From: Candidatus Zixiibacteriota bacterium
GTDB taxonomy: Bacteria; Zixibacteria; MSB-5A5; GN15; PGXB01
Direction: 5' to 3'
Length of the DNA: 5,248 nucleotides
Assembly (NCBI GenBank): GCA_024230695.1
Contig: JAAERC010000594.1
Coordinates: 1-5,248 of the forward strand
Shown here: positions 1 to 5,248 of the stretch, in pieces
Numbering within the stretch: the first letter of the stretch is position 1
How the letters are laid out: each line of letters begins with the position of its first letter
Made by a program: the position numbers and the translations under genes
Notes under the pieces: model-generated
What the model saw: only the letters and a program-made list of their open reading frames with translations
Database searches by the model: none
What the model was told of the DNA's origin: nothing

Positions 1-261
1 AAGTTTGTTAATCCGGCCGGTCTATCTGCCGTCGGACATAATCTTTATTTACAAACCGGTGCCTCAGGCGAACCGATTTTGGGAACTCCGACACAGGATG
101 GAATAGGAAAAATTGAACAGGGTTATCTCGAGATGTCCAATGTGGCTATTGTTGATGAGATGGTTAATATGATTGTCGCTCAGCGAGCCTATGAGATCAA
201 CTCCAAGGTGATTCAGACAAGTGATGATATGTCACAGATAGCAAATAATCTAAAACGATAG
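1..261 (+). CDS. flgG: Flagellar distal rod protein FlgG, C-terminal fragment (5' end outside window)
   Basis: Reading frame 1 is open from the first base to the TAG at 259-261 and gives the last 86 residues of the protein. They match the C-terminus of FlgG, the distal rod subunit that forms the drive shaft through the P and L rings. Visible family signatures are FVNPAGL near the fragment start, [20 protein letters not shown], and the terminal helix with [19 protein letters not shown], which is the D0 helix shared by rod, hook and hook-associated proteins. A TTG at 79 could be read as a start, but conserved FlgG sequence continues upstream of it, so the gene simply enters from the left. FlgG rather than FlgF or FlgE is favoured by the ASGEP-LG-P segment and by flgA lying directly downstream. 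The 9-base gap to flgA indicates co-transcription. Confidence 0.96.
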   Translation, partial: KFVNPAGLSAVGHNLYLQTGASGEPILGTPTQDGIGKIEQGYLEMSNVAIVDEMVNMIVAQRAYEINSKVIQTSDDMSQIANNLKR

Positions 262-270
262 GATAAATTA

Positions 271-969
271 ATGAAAAACGGCAAATGGATTTGTCTACTT
301 ATCATAGGATTGATAATGATGACCGCTGTTAACAGTTTTTCCGATACTTTTTTTGAGGAACTTCTAACTGAAAATATTATCAATTATTATGACCTTGATG
401 ATTATGATATTGAGGTCGAGATAAGAAGCAGTCGTTTTGATCAAACCAATTTCATTTTTGATAGTTTAGCTCTTAAGCCAATGACCGAATCAAAACCTCG
501 TGGTTTGATGGCATTTAAAATTTTCTTGTTTAATGAGGGGCAGGAAATTGAGAAGGGGCAGATAAGAGTAAAGATAGCCTACTACGAAGATGTTCTGATA
601 GCGTCTGACAGAATCGGACGACATCAATTAATAAATAACGAAAATTGTATATCTAAGCGAATGGAGATAACATCCCTGACCTCGAAGCCGCTGACATCGG
701 AAGCCAGTCTGGCGGATCTTCGGTCAAAAAGGAATATCAGGAAGGGTCAGATATTATCCTCAGGCTCTGTAGAAAAAATACCTACTATCCTAACTGGTCA
801 GGGTATCTCCATTTTCTATAAATCGTCTATTCTTGAAATTTCGGCCAAAGGCAAGGCGATGGAATCAGGATATATCGGCGAAAGAATCAGGGTTAAAAAC
901 GAACAATCAAAAAAAATACTAACCGGCGTCATTATAGATGGCGAAACGGTTGAGATTGCTGTCAGGTAG
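271..969 (+). CDS. flgA: Flagellar P-ring assembly chaperone FlgA
   Basis: FlgA is a periplasmic chaperone needed for FlgI to polymerise into the P ring around the rod. The 232-residue product starts with a Sec signal peptide: lysines at 2 and 5, a hydrophobic core at about 7-20, and probable cleavage after S-F-S at 22-24. The middle (about 25-145) is weakly conserved. The C-terminal part (about 150-232) is the SAF-type FlgA domain: RNIRKGQIL at 154-162, then SAKGKAMESGYIGERIRVKN at 191-210, then a segment equivalent to S-K-xx-x-G-V ending in a hydrophobic strand. The length is close to the E. coli protein (about 220). The ATG at 271 is preceded by AGGA at 260-263, seven bases away, which overlaps the flgG stop. 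Position between flgG and flgH-flgI supports the call. The usual VK-G-V stretch of the family appears as the divergent LTGQGISIFY. Cys8 lies too early and in the wrong context to be a lipobox. Confidence 0.92.
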   Translation: MKNGKWICLLIIGLIMMTAVNSFSDTFFEELLTENIINYYDLDDYDIEVEIRSSRFDQTNFIFDSLALKPMTESKPRGLMAFKIFLFNEGQEIEKGQIRVKIAYYEDVLIASDRIGRHQLINNENCISKRMEITSLTSKPLTSEASLADLRSKRNIRKGQILSSGSVEKIPTILTGQGISIFYKSSILEISAKGKAMESGYIGERIRVKNEQSKKILTGVIIDGETVEIAVR

Positions 970-973
970 GAGA
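968..973 (+). promoter_or_regulatory. Ribosome binding site of flgH
   Basis: AGGAGA overlaps the flgA stop codon (TAG, 967-969) and ends 7 bases before the flgH ATG at 981. It fixes the flgH start and implies that ribosomes finishing flgA are close to the flgH initiation site. Confidence 0.8.
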
Positions 974-980
974 TAATAAA

Positions 981-1568
981 ATGAATTTTAAAAAAGTGGT
1001 TTTGTTATTAGCAGTTCTTTTATTACTGCCCTTTACATTAAAAGTATGGTCCGGTGATTTTGGACAAGCAACTTCGCTTTTTACCGATATTAAGGCGAAT
1101 CGGGTCGGTGATATCTTAACAGTGTTAATTTACGAATCTTCAAATGCATCCACTCAATCCGAAACAAAAACCCAGAAAACAGGTGAATTTTCAACTTCAG
1201 GCGGACCGGGAACAGGTTCACTTCGGTTTCTGCCAATTTTTGGAGTGAATGGTGAAAATGAAAGTAAGCATCAGGGAAAAGGGGAGAATCTCCGTTCACA
1301 ATCTTTACGTGGAAAAATGACGGTTACTGTTGTTGGTGTTAAGGATAATGGCGATTTGGTTGTCCGTGGAAGCCGGACTATTGGTATCTCAAATGATAAA
1401 GAAACAATGACTTTAACGGGTATTGTAAGACAGAAAGATATTAAACCGGACAACACAATAGAATCGTACTTATTGGCTGATGCTGAGATCTCATATACCG
1501 GTAAGGGTGCGGCAAATACTGCCAGTCGTCCAGGTATACTGATGCGATTTCTTGACTGGATATTTTAG
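981..1568 (+). CDS. flgH: Flagellar L-ring protein FlgH, without a lipidation cysteine
   Basis: FlgH forms the L ring, the outer-membrane bushing through which the rod turns. The 195-residue product matches the family along its length after the leader: SLFTD at 32-36, the NRVGDILTV block at 40-48, a glycine- and serine-rich variable stretch (about 68-105), NGDLVVRGSRTI at 123-134, LTGIVRQKDI at 145-154, DNTIES at 157-162, then the ADAEISYTGKG block and a C-terminal GILMRFLDWIF. The N-terminus is a Sec signal peptide with lysines at 4-5, a leucine-rich core at about 6-20 and probable cleavage after V-W-S at 22-24. Enterobacterial FlgH is a lipoprotein with a lipobox cysteine. This protein contains no cysteine at all, so it cannot be lipidated in that way. 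The length is slightly under the usual 220-230. The start is supported by AGGAGA just upstream. Gaps are 11 bases to flgA and 9 to flgI. Confidence 0.95.
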   Translation: MNFKKVVLLLAVLLLLPFTLKVWSGDFGQATSLFTDIKANRVGDILTVLIYESSNASTQSETKTQKTGEFSTSGGPGTGSLRFLPIFGVNGENESKHQGKGENLRSQSLRGKMTVTVVGVKDNGDLVVRGSRTIGISNDKETMTLTGIVRQKDIKPDNTIESYLLADAEISYTGKGAANTASRPGILMRFLDWIF

Positions 1569-1572
1569 GAGG
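1567..1572 (+). promoter_or_regulatory. Ribosome binding site of flgI
   Basis: A perfect AGGAGG overlaps the flgH stop codon (TAG, 1566-1568) and lies 5 bases before the ATG at 1578. It decides the flgI start in favour of 1578. The in-frame methionines at codons 15 and 16 have no comparable site upstream. Confidence 0.85.
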
Positions 1573-1577
1573 CATAT

Positions 1578-2711
1578 ATGTTAGGATTTGTATGCACTCG
1601 AGTTTCGATTCCATCATTTATGATGACTTTTCTGACAGTACTGATATTTCTGATTGGTATCCAGGCAGATGCCGGAGTCAGAATAAAAGATATCACAACT
1701 ATTCATAATGAGGATGAAGTAGATCTAATCGGTTATGGCTTGATTATTGGCCTTGATGGTACCGGCGATGGTAAGGGTGCTCTTTTTACGATGCAGTCTT
1801 TATCAAATATGATGGAGCGGATGGGACTGACCATTGAGGCAAGTAAGTTAAAGGTAAAAAATGTTGCGGCGGTGATGATAACTGGCCGGCTTTCCTCAAA
1901 TAATACTGAGGGTAGTAGAATTGATGTAACCGTTTCATCAATTGGTGATGCCTCATCATTACAGGGTGGAACTGTGCTGATTACACCGCTTTCATCGGCA
2001 GATGGGACAGTTTACGCCTTAGCACAGGGACCAATATCTATTGGCGGATTTAATGTGCAAGTCGATGATGGTAATAAAATAATTAATAATTATACCTTGG
2101 TTGGACGCGTACCAGGTGGCGGTAAAGTCACTCGCGCGCTTAAAAAATCAAATGATGATGGAGATGTTCTGCTATTTTTACATTCGCCCGATTATATGAC
2201 GGCAACCCGAATAGCCGAACGGATAAACAATAAATATGGTCTGACGGCTTATGTCGATGATGTTGCCACTATCAGGATCAAAGTTCCCGATTCACTTTCT
2301 TACCATAATGAACGGATGTATTTTATTTCGGATATTGGAGTTATGCAGGTCCAGCCGGATGAAAGAGCGCGGATTGTGATTAACGAACGAACAGGAACTA
2401 TTGTCGCTGGCGAACATGTCACACTGGCCCCGGTTGCGATTGCGCATGGTAATATAACGGTCAGTATAAAATCGTTCCCGGTGATCTCTCAGCCGGAGCC
2501 GTTTTCTCAAGGGGAAACGGTTGTAACTGATGAATATCAAATTCAGGTCGATGAAGAAAAATCCCGCGTTGTTTTTATGGAAGAGGTTATTTCGTTGGCT
2601 GAAGTTGCCAATGCCCTCAATATGATTGGCGCTACACCCCGCGATATAATCGCAATTTTCCAGGCAATGAAACAAGCTGGAGCTTTAAGAGCGGAGTTGG
2701 TGATTATTTAG
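1578..2711 (+). CDS. flgI: Flagellar P-ring protein FlgI
   Basis: FlgI is secreted to the periplasm by Sec and, with FlgA, polymerises into the P ring that anchors to peptidoglycan and acts as the rod bushing. The 377-residue product is full length for the family (about 365-375). It has a long leader with a hydrophobic core at about 15-28 and probable cleavage after A-D-A at 30-32. The mature protein begins GVRIKDI, the usual FlgI N-terminus. Hallmarks follow: GYGLIIGLDGTGDG at 52-65, KNVAAVMITG at 94-103, DVTVSSIGDASSLQGGT at 116-132, TPLSSADGTVYALAQG at 136-151, ARIVINERTGTIVAG at 264-278, AIAHGNITV at 287-295, VISQPEPFSQGETVV at 302-316. Two conserved blocks are altered: the usual LPPFA after the AAV strand is LSSNNTEG, and the usual NGAxVE is GGGKVTRA. 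The only cysteine is residue 6, in the leader, so mature FlgI cannot form the disulfide known for E. coli FlgI. flgJ follows with no gap. Confidence 0.97.
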   Translation: MLGFVCTRVSIPSFMMTFLTVLIFLIGIQADAGVRIKDITTIHNEDEVDLIGYGLIIGLDGTGDGKGALFTMQSLSNMMERMGLTIEASKLKVKNVAAVMITGRLSSNNTEGSRIDVTVSSIGDASSLQGGTVLITPLSSADGTVYALAQGPISIGGFNVQVDDGNKIINNYTLVGRVPGGGKVTRALKKSNDDGDVLLFLHSPDYMTATRIAERINNKYGLTAYVDDVATIRIKVPDSLSYHNERMYFISDIGVMQVQPDERARIVINERTGTIVAGEHVTLAPVAIAHGNITVSIKSFPVISQPEPFSQGETVVTDEYQIQVDEEKSRVVFMEEVISLAEVANALNMIGATPRDIIAIFQAMKQAGALRAELVII

Positions 2712-3602
2712 ATGAATATTGCTTTTCCGATAAATGAAGTGGCTCAAAACAACGATACTAAATCGTTGGCACTGAAAAAACCGCAAAGTATTGAAGCTGA
2801 AAAGAAGCGGCTATTTAAGGCGGCCAAAGAGCTTGAATCGCTGTTTTTGAATCAACTTTTGAAAACGATGCGTCAAACTATTCCCAAATCTGAGATGAGT
2901 GAAGGTTTTGGATTAGGAGAGGGGCTCGGAAAAGATGTCTATACACAGATGTTTGATCAGGAATTGGCCATGAAAATGTCTGGAGCCGGTGATCGAAGCA
3001 TGGCAAGTCAGCTTTATAAATCGCTGGAAAGAGTATTGGAACAACAATTTGATAGTGAACGAAACGAAAAAGTGAATCTGAATCAAACTTTGCCCCAAAG
3101 AAGTTATCTTAAAATTAAGGTTGAAAATCCGGAAGGTCTAGAAAAACCAGAGAAGCAAAAAGCTATTAGTCTATCGGAAACAAAACAACCACTCAGTACT
3201 ATTAACGTATCCAAAGGTGAATATGATTCAATAATAAGACGGGTAGCCCAAAAATATAAGCTTAATCCACTACTTGTGGCATCGGTTATTAAAGCCGAAT
3301 CCAACGGTGATCCAAAAGCTGTCTCATCGGCCGGGGCCAAAGGATTGATGCAGTTGATTGATTCAACGGCATCGGATATGGGAGTTCAGGATGTTTTTGA
3401 TCCTCGTGAGAATATAGAGGGTGGAGTCAAATACTTAAGGAAAATGATAAATCGTTTTGGAGATATAAAGAAAGCATTGGCCGCTTACAATGCCGGACCC
3501 GAAGCTGTTAAACGATATGAGGGAATTCCCCCATACCGCGAAACTAAAAATTATGTAGAAAAGGTTCTTAAGAATCTGCGCGGTCAAAAATTATTTGATT
3601 AG
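2712..3602 (+). CDS. flgJ: FlgJ-type rod-binding protein fused to a lytic transglycosylase (SLT, GH23-like) domain
   Basis: FlgJ is the rod-cap scaffold and, in two-domain forms, the enzyme that opens peptidoglycan for the growing rod. The 296-residue product has two parts. Residues about 31-110 are the rod-binding domain: AAKELESLFLNQLLKTMR at 37-54, then the Y-T-Q-M-F-D-Q motif at 77-83 and the A-M-K-M-S-GAG-D helix end. A polar, lysine- and glutamate-rich linker spans about 111-168. Residues about 170-296 are an SLT-type muramidase domain: candidate catalytic Glu196 in KAESNGDPKAVSSAGAKGLM (194-213), Gln214, the AAYNAGP motif at 257-263, and IPPYRETKNYV at 272-282. Salmonella FlgJ instead carries a GH73 glucosaminidase domain, so the enzyme half differs. 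The usual Pro in LMQL-P-TA is Asp217. There is no signal peptide, which suits export through the flagellar type III apparatus as in Salmonella. The ATG directly follows the flgI TAG. The nearest purine-rich site (GGAG, 2693-2696) is 15 bases away, so initiation probably relies on translational coupling. Confidence 0.93.
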   Translation: MNIAFPINEVAQNNDTKSLALKKPQSIEAEKKRLFKAAKELESLFLNQLLKTMRQTIPKSEMSEGFGLGEGLGKDVYTQMFDQELAMKMSGAGDRSMASQLYKSLERVLEQQFDSERNEKVNLNQTLPQRSYLKIKVENPEGLEKPEKQKAISLSETKQPLSTINVSKGEYDSIIRRVAQKYKLNPLLVASVIKAESNGDPKAVSSAGAKGLMQLIDSTASDMGVQDVFDPRENIEGGVKYLRKMINRFGDIKKALAAYNAGPEAVKRYEGIPPYRETKNYVEKVLKNLRGQKLFD

Positions 3603-3615
3603 TAACCGACAGAGC

Positions 3616-3642
3616 TAAAGAGATTTAAACAGATGCCGAACA
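3616..3642 (+). promoter_or_regulatory. Candidate sigma-28 (FliA) promoter for the late genes flgN-flgK
   Basis: TAAAGAGA at 3616-3623, 11 bases, then GCCGAACA at 3635-3642. The sigma-28 consensus of enteric bacteria is TAAAGTTT-N11-GCCGATAA. The invariant-looking TAAAG and GCCGA halves both match and the spacing is exactly 11. Mismatches are at two -35 and two -10 positions. It sits in the widest gap of the window, where rod/ring genes give way to hook-filament junction genes, which is where a late promoter is expected. The oddity is that it overlaps the flgN ATG (3633). Transcription would begin at about 3648-3651, inside the annotated flgN, so the site could serve a shorter flgN or mainly flgK. 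It is a sequence match only and could be chance. Confidence 0.45.
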
Positions 3643-4157
3643 TAATAACTGAAGAGAGTTCAAACTCAAAATTGGTGCATGAACTGATTGATATTCTCAA
3701 GGAGGAAGCGTCTCTTTTTGAAACATTCCTTGAACTGCTTGAGGAACAACAACAGGCACTGGTTGAAAATGACCTTGAACGGATAAACAGGATTACCGGC
3801 TTACAAAGAGAAAAAGCCGCGGAGAGCAGGAGGCTGATTAATAGACGCGAAGATGTTATCGGAAAACTGACATTGGATGGAGCGTCCAGCGAAGATCTTA
3901 CAATTTCAAGACTGATTGATTCAGTCGCATCGGGCCAGGCAATAGTTTTGGGACAACTTCGGAATTCCATTCTCGATCTTAACGAAAAGATAACAAATGT
4001 TCGCAATCAGAATGTTATGTTGATTAATCGTTCCCGGGAAAATATAGTAAAAACGGTTGAACTGATAAGCCGTATAGGTGCTCCTAACGCAACCTATCAG
4101 GATAAAGGCAAAGTTGAAAGTATAAGAAACAATATAGCTGTGGATAGGAGGGCTTAG
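3633..4157 (+). CDS. flgN: Probable FlgN-family export chaperone for hook-filament junction proteins
   Basis: FlgN binds the C-termini of FlgK and FlgL in the cytoplasm and delivers them to the flagellar export gate. The 174-residue product is almost wholly helical and charged, with no signal peptide. It shows the loose FlgN pattern: an N-terminal helix LVHELIDILKEEASLFETFL (14-33), a long heptad-rich helix rich in Glu and Gln (about 34-72) containing LVENDLERINRITGLQREKA (43-62), and a C-terminal helix with NVRNQNVMLINRSRENIV (122-139) followed by a short YQDKGKV tail (155-161) typical of the family. Sequence conservation is low, so location directly before flgK carries much of the weight. 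The ATG at 3633 has only a weak site (AAAGAGA, 3617-3623, 9 bases away). TTG at 3672 and GTG at 3675 are alternative starts that would begin exactly at the conserved helix. The gap to flgJ is 30 bases, and flgK follows with none. Confidence 0.82.
   Translation: MPNIITEESSNSKLVHELIDILKEEASLFETFLELLEEQQQALVENDLERINRITGLQREKAAESRRLINRREDVIGKLTLDGASSEDLTISRLIDSVASGQAIVLGQLRNSILDLNEKITNVRNQNVMLINRSRENIVKTVELISRIGAPNATYQDKGKVESIRNNIAVDRRA
4146..4151 (+). promoter_or_regulatory. Ribosome binding site of flgK, inside the end of flgN
   Basis: A perfect AGGAGG lies in the last codons of flgN and ends 6 bases before the flgK ATG at 4158. It supports that start and, with the TAGATG junction, suggests that FlgK and its chaperone are translated together. 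Confidence 0.85.
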
Positions 4158-5248
4158 ATGGCTGGTTTATTCAGTGGTCTTGAACTCGGGAAAAGAGCCC
4201 TGGCAACTCATCAGCTTTGGCTCAATACAATTGGTCATAATGTCGCCAATGTAAACACTCCCGGTTATAGCCGTCAAAGAGTTTCAATCTCAACTTCTAC
4301 ACCCGAAGAACATTTTGTGGGCATGATCGGTACTGGTGTTAACGCCAATGATATCAGAAATGTCCGTGACTTATTTTTAAGTCAACAATATCGCGATGAA
4401 AATAAAAATCTTGGACAATGGGCTTCTCAGGAAAAAATGCTAACACGCGTTGAAGCAATATTTATGGAACCCAGCACTGATTCTCTTGGTGACCTGATGG
4501 AAAAATTCTGGACTGGTTGGATGGATCTGGGGAATAACCCAGAATCGATTGCCGCTAGAACGGCTCTGAAAGAACAGGCAAATTTACTTACGACCGGATT
4601 TCATCGAAGATATGACCAATTGATCGATCTACAAAAATCAATTGATATTGATGTTGAACTGATTGTTAATAAGGTCAATAGTCTTTCCGATGAAATTGCA
4701 TCGCTTAATAAACAAATATCAAGAATGGAATTGGGCAATTATTCCGCCAATGATCTGCGTGATCGCAGGGACCTGATGATAGATAATCTGTCTCAATTCA
4801 TAGATGTTAATACATCCGAACAAAGCAACGGTGCCACACTGGTTTATATTGGCGCATTGATGATTGTTGATGAGACTAATGCGCTTCATATAGATACTTA
4901 CGAAACTGCCGGAAAAGGTTTTGTGACCAGTGAAGTTGTTTGGGAAGGTACTAAAAAGACAGTCCAGAATTATAATGGTGAATTAAAGGGTTTGCTGGAA
5001 ATGCGGGATAAGATTATTCCGCAGTATGTGGATGATCTTGATACTCTGGCAGAGACGCTTGTTTCCGAAGTGAACGCGATCCATACAGCCGGATATGATT
5101 TAAATAACTCAACGAATATAAACTTTTTTGATGAACATTTTACGTCGGCTGGAAATTTACGGCTTTCGCAGGAAGTTCTAAATAATGTAACTAAAATCGC
5201 GGCCTCTCAATCAGGTGCGGTGGGTGATAATAGTAATGCCCAAGCCGT
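4158..5248 (+). CDS. flgK: Flagellar hook-associated protein FlgK (HAP1), N-terminal part (3' end outside window)
   Basis: FlgK is the first junction protein between hook and filament, exported through the flagellar type III apparatus with FlgN as chaperone. The frame is open from the ATG at 4158 to the window edge, giving 363 codons plus two bases; family members are usually about 450-650 residues, so the end is missing. Evidence: the N-terminal D0 helix opens with GLFSGLELGKRAL and continues into the axial-protein motif NTIGHNVANVNTPGYSRQRV (23-42). SQQYRDENKNLG at 75-86, the FWTGWMDLGNNPES segment (117-130) with RTAL at 134-137, and NDLRDRRDLMIDNLS at 198-212 correspond to FlgK blocks. GELKGLLEMRDKIIPQYVDDL at 274-294 and LVSEVNAIHTAGYDLN at 301-316 are the diagnostic FlgK core. 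NTPGYSRQ distinguishes it from rod and hook proteins. The AGGAGG site and zero gap to flgN fix the start. There is no frameshift or stop in the visible part. Confidence 0.97.
   Translation, partial: MAGLFSGLELGKRALATHQLWLNTIGHNVANVNTPGYSRQRVSISTSTPEEHFVGMIGTGVNANDIRNVRDLFLSQQYRDENKNLGQWASQEKMLTRVEAIFMEPSTDSLGDLMEKFWTGWMDLGNNPESIAARTALKEQANLLTTGFHRRYDQLIDLQKSIDIDVELIVNKVNSLSDEIASLNKQISRMELGNYSANDLRDRRDLMIDNLSQFIDVNTSEQSNGATLVYIGALMIVDETNALHIDTYETAGKGFVTSEVVWEGTKKTVQNYNGELKGLLEMRDKIIPQYVDDLDTLAETLVSEVNAIHTAGYDLNNSTNINFFDEHFTSAGNLRLSQEVLNNVTKIAASQSGAVGDNSNAQA

Noticed and set aside
79..261. A 60-codon gene starting at TTG 79
   Set aside because: The same frame is open to base 1 and encodes conserved FlgG sequence upstream of the TTG. 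This is the 3' end of flgG, not a small gene.
292..294. Cys8 of FlgA as a lipoprotein anchor
   Set aside because: It lies before the hydrophobic core is complete and is not preceded by a lipobox; the leader looks like an ordinary Sec signal.
1090..1456. Two overlapping minus-strand reading frames opposite flgH
   Set aside because: They are antisense to a strongly conserved gene, have no ribosome site, and encode no recognisable protein.
1620..1625. Alternative flgI start at the paired methionines (codons 15-16)
   Set aside because: They would give a shorter but plausible signal peptide, but no ribosome site precedes them, whereas a perfect AGGAGG serves the ATG at 1578.
2292..2675. 127-codon minus-strand reading frame opposite flgI
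   Set aside because: It mirrors the codon pattern of flgI; its composition (many His, Arg, Asn) is unlike a real protein of this genome.
2767..2781. TGGCAC resembling the -24 half of a sigma-54 promoter
   Set aside because: The -12 position (2778-2781) reads AAAC instead of TTGC, and the site lies inside flgJ far from any gene start.
2913..3340. Minus-strand reading frames opposite flgJ
   Set aside because: They are shadows of flgJ, which has clear domain motifs on the + strand across the same bases.
3701..3705. GGAGG inside flgN as a possible internal ribosome site
   Set aside because: The only start-like codon at usable distance (TTG at 3718) is out of the flgN frame. The motif is explained by the Lys-Glu-Glu codons.
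3599..4006. 135-codon minus-strand reading frame opposite flgN
   Set aside because: Although flgN is poorly conserved, the + strand product has a coherent FlgN pattern and operon position. The minus-strand product is a serine-rich string typical of antisense reads through Glu- and Arg-rich helices.
4109..4135. Second sigma-28-like site upstream of flgK (CAAAGTTG, 11 bases, AACAATAT)
   Set aside because: The -35 half and its distance to flgK are attractive, but the -10 half matches only four of eight consensus bases and lacks the GCCGA core, so it is too weak to annotate.

Overview
This window is one continuous stretch of a flagellar gene cluster. All genes lie on the + strand in the order flgG (3' end only) - flgA - flgH - flgI - flgJ - flgN - flgK (5' part only). 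The genes are separated by 0 to 30 bases and no terminator-like hairpin is visible between them, so they probably form one operon. Both end genes run off the window. There is no gene-free stretch longer than 30 bases, and I see no tRNA, rRNA, CRISPR array, insertion sequence or phage gene.

A P-ring protein (FlgI), an L-ring protein (FlgH) and the P-ring chaperone FlgA together mean a motile diderm with peptidoglycan and an outer membrane. Composition is fairly AT-rich (roughly 40% GC by eye). The proteins match family consensus clearly but diverge from the enterobacterial versions: FlgH is not a lipoprotein, mature FlgI has no cysteine, and FlgJ carries an SLT-type transglycosylase domain rather than the glucosaminidase domain of Salmonella FlgJ. 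This suggests a lineage outside the Gamma- and Betaproteobacteria, perhaps a deltaproteobacterial-type group or an FCB-side candidate phylum. The phylum cannot be fixed from this sequence alone.

The cluster follows the order of axial assembly. FlgG is the distal rod. FlgA and FlgI build the periplasmic bushing and FlgH the outer-membrane bushing. FlgJ caps the growing rod and opens the peptidoglycan. FlgN is the export chaperone of the hook-filament junction proteins, and FlgK is the first of those. The junction between the rod/ring genes (flgG to flgJ) and the late genes (flgN, flgK) is the widest gap in the window. It carries a good match to a sigma-28 (FliA) promoter, with exact 11-base spacing, which would separate middle from late expression. 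The anti-sigma-28 gene flgM, often found at this place, is absent here.

I found no previously undescribed system. The items most worth checking are the FlgJ domain fusion, the sigma-28-like site overlapping the flgN start, and the apparently unlipidated FlgH.
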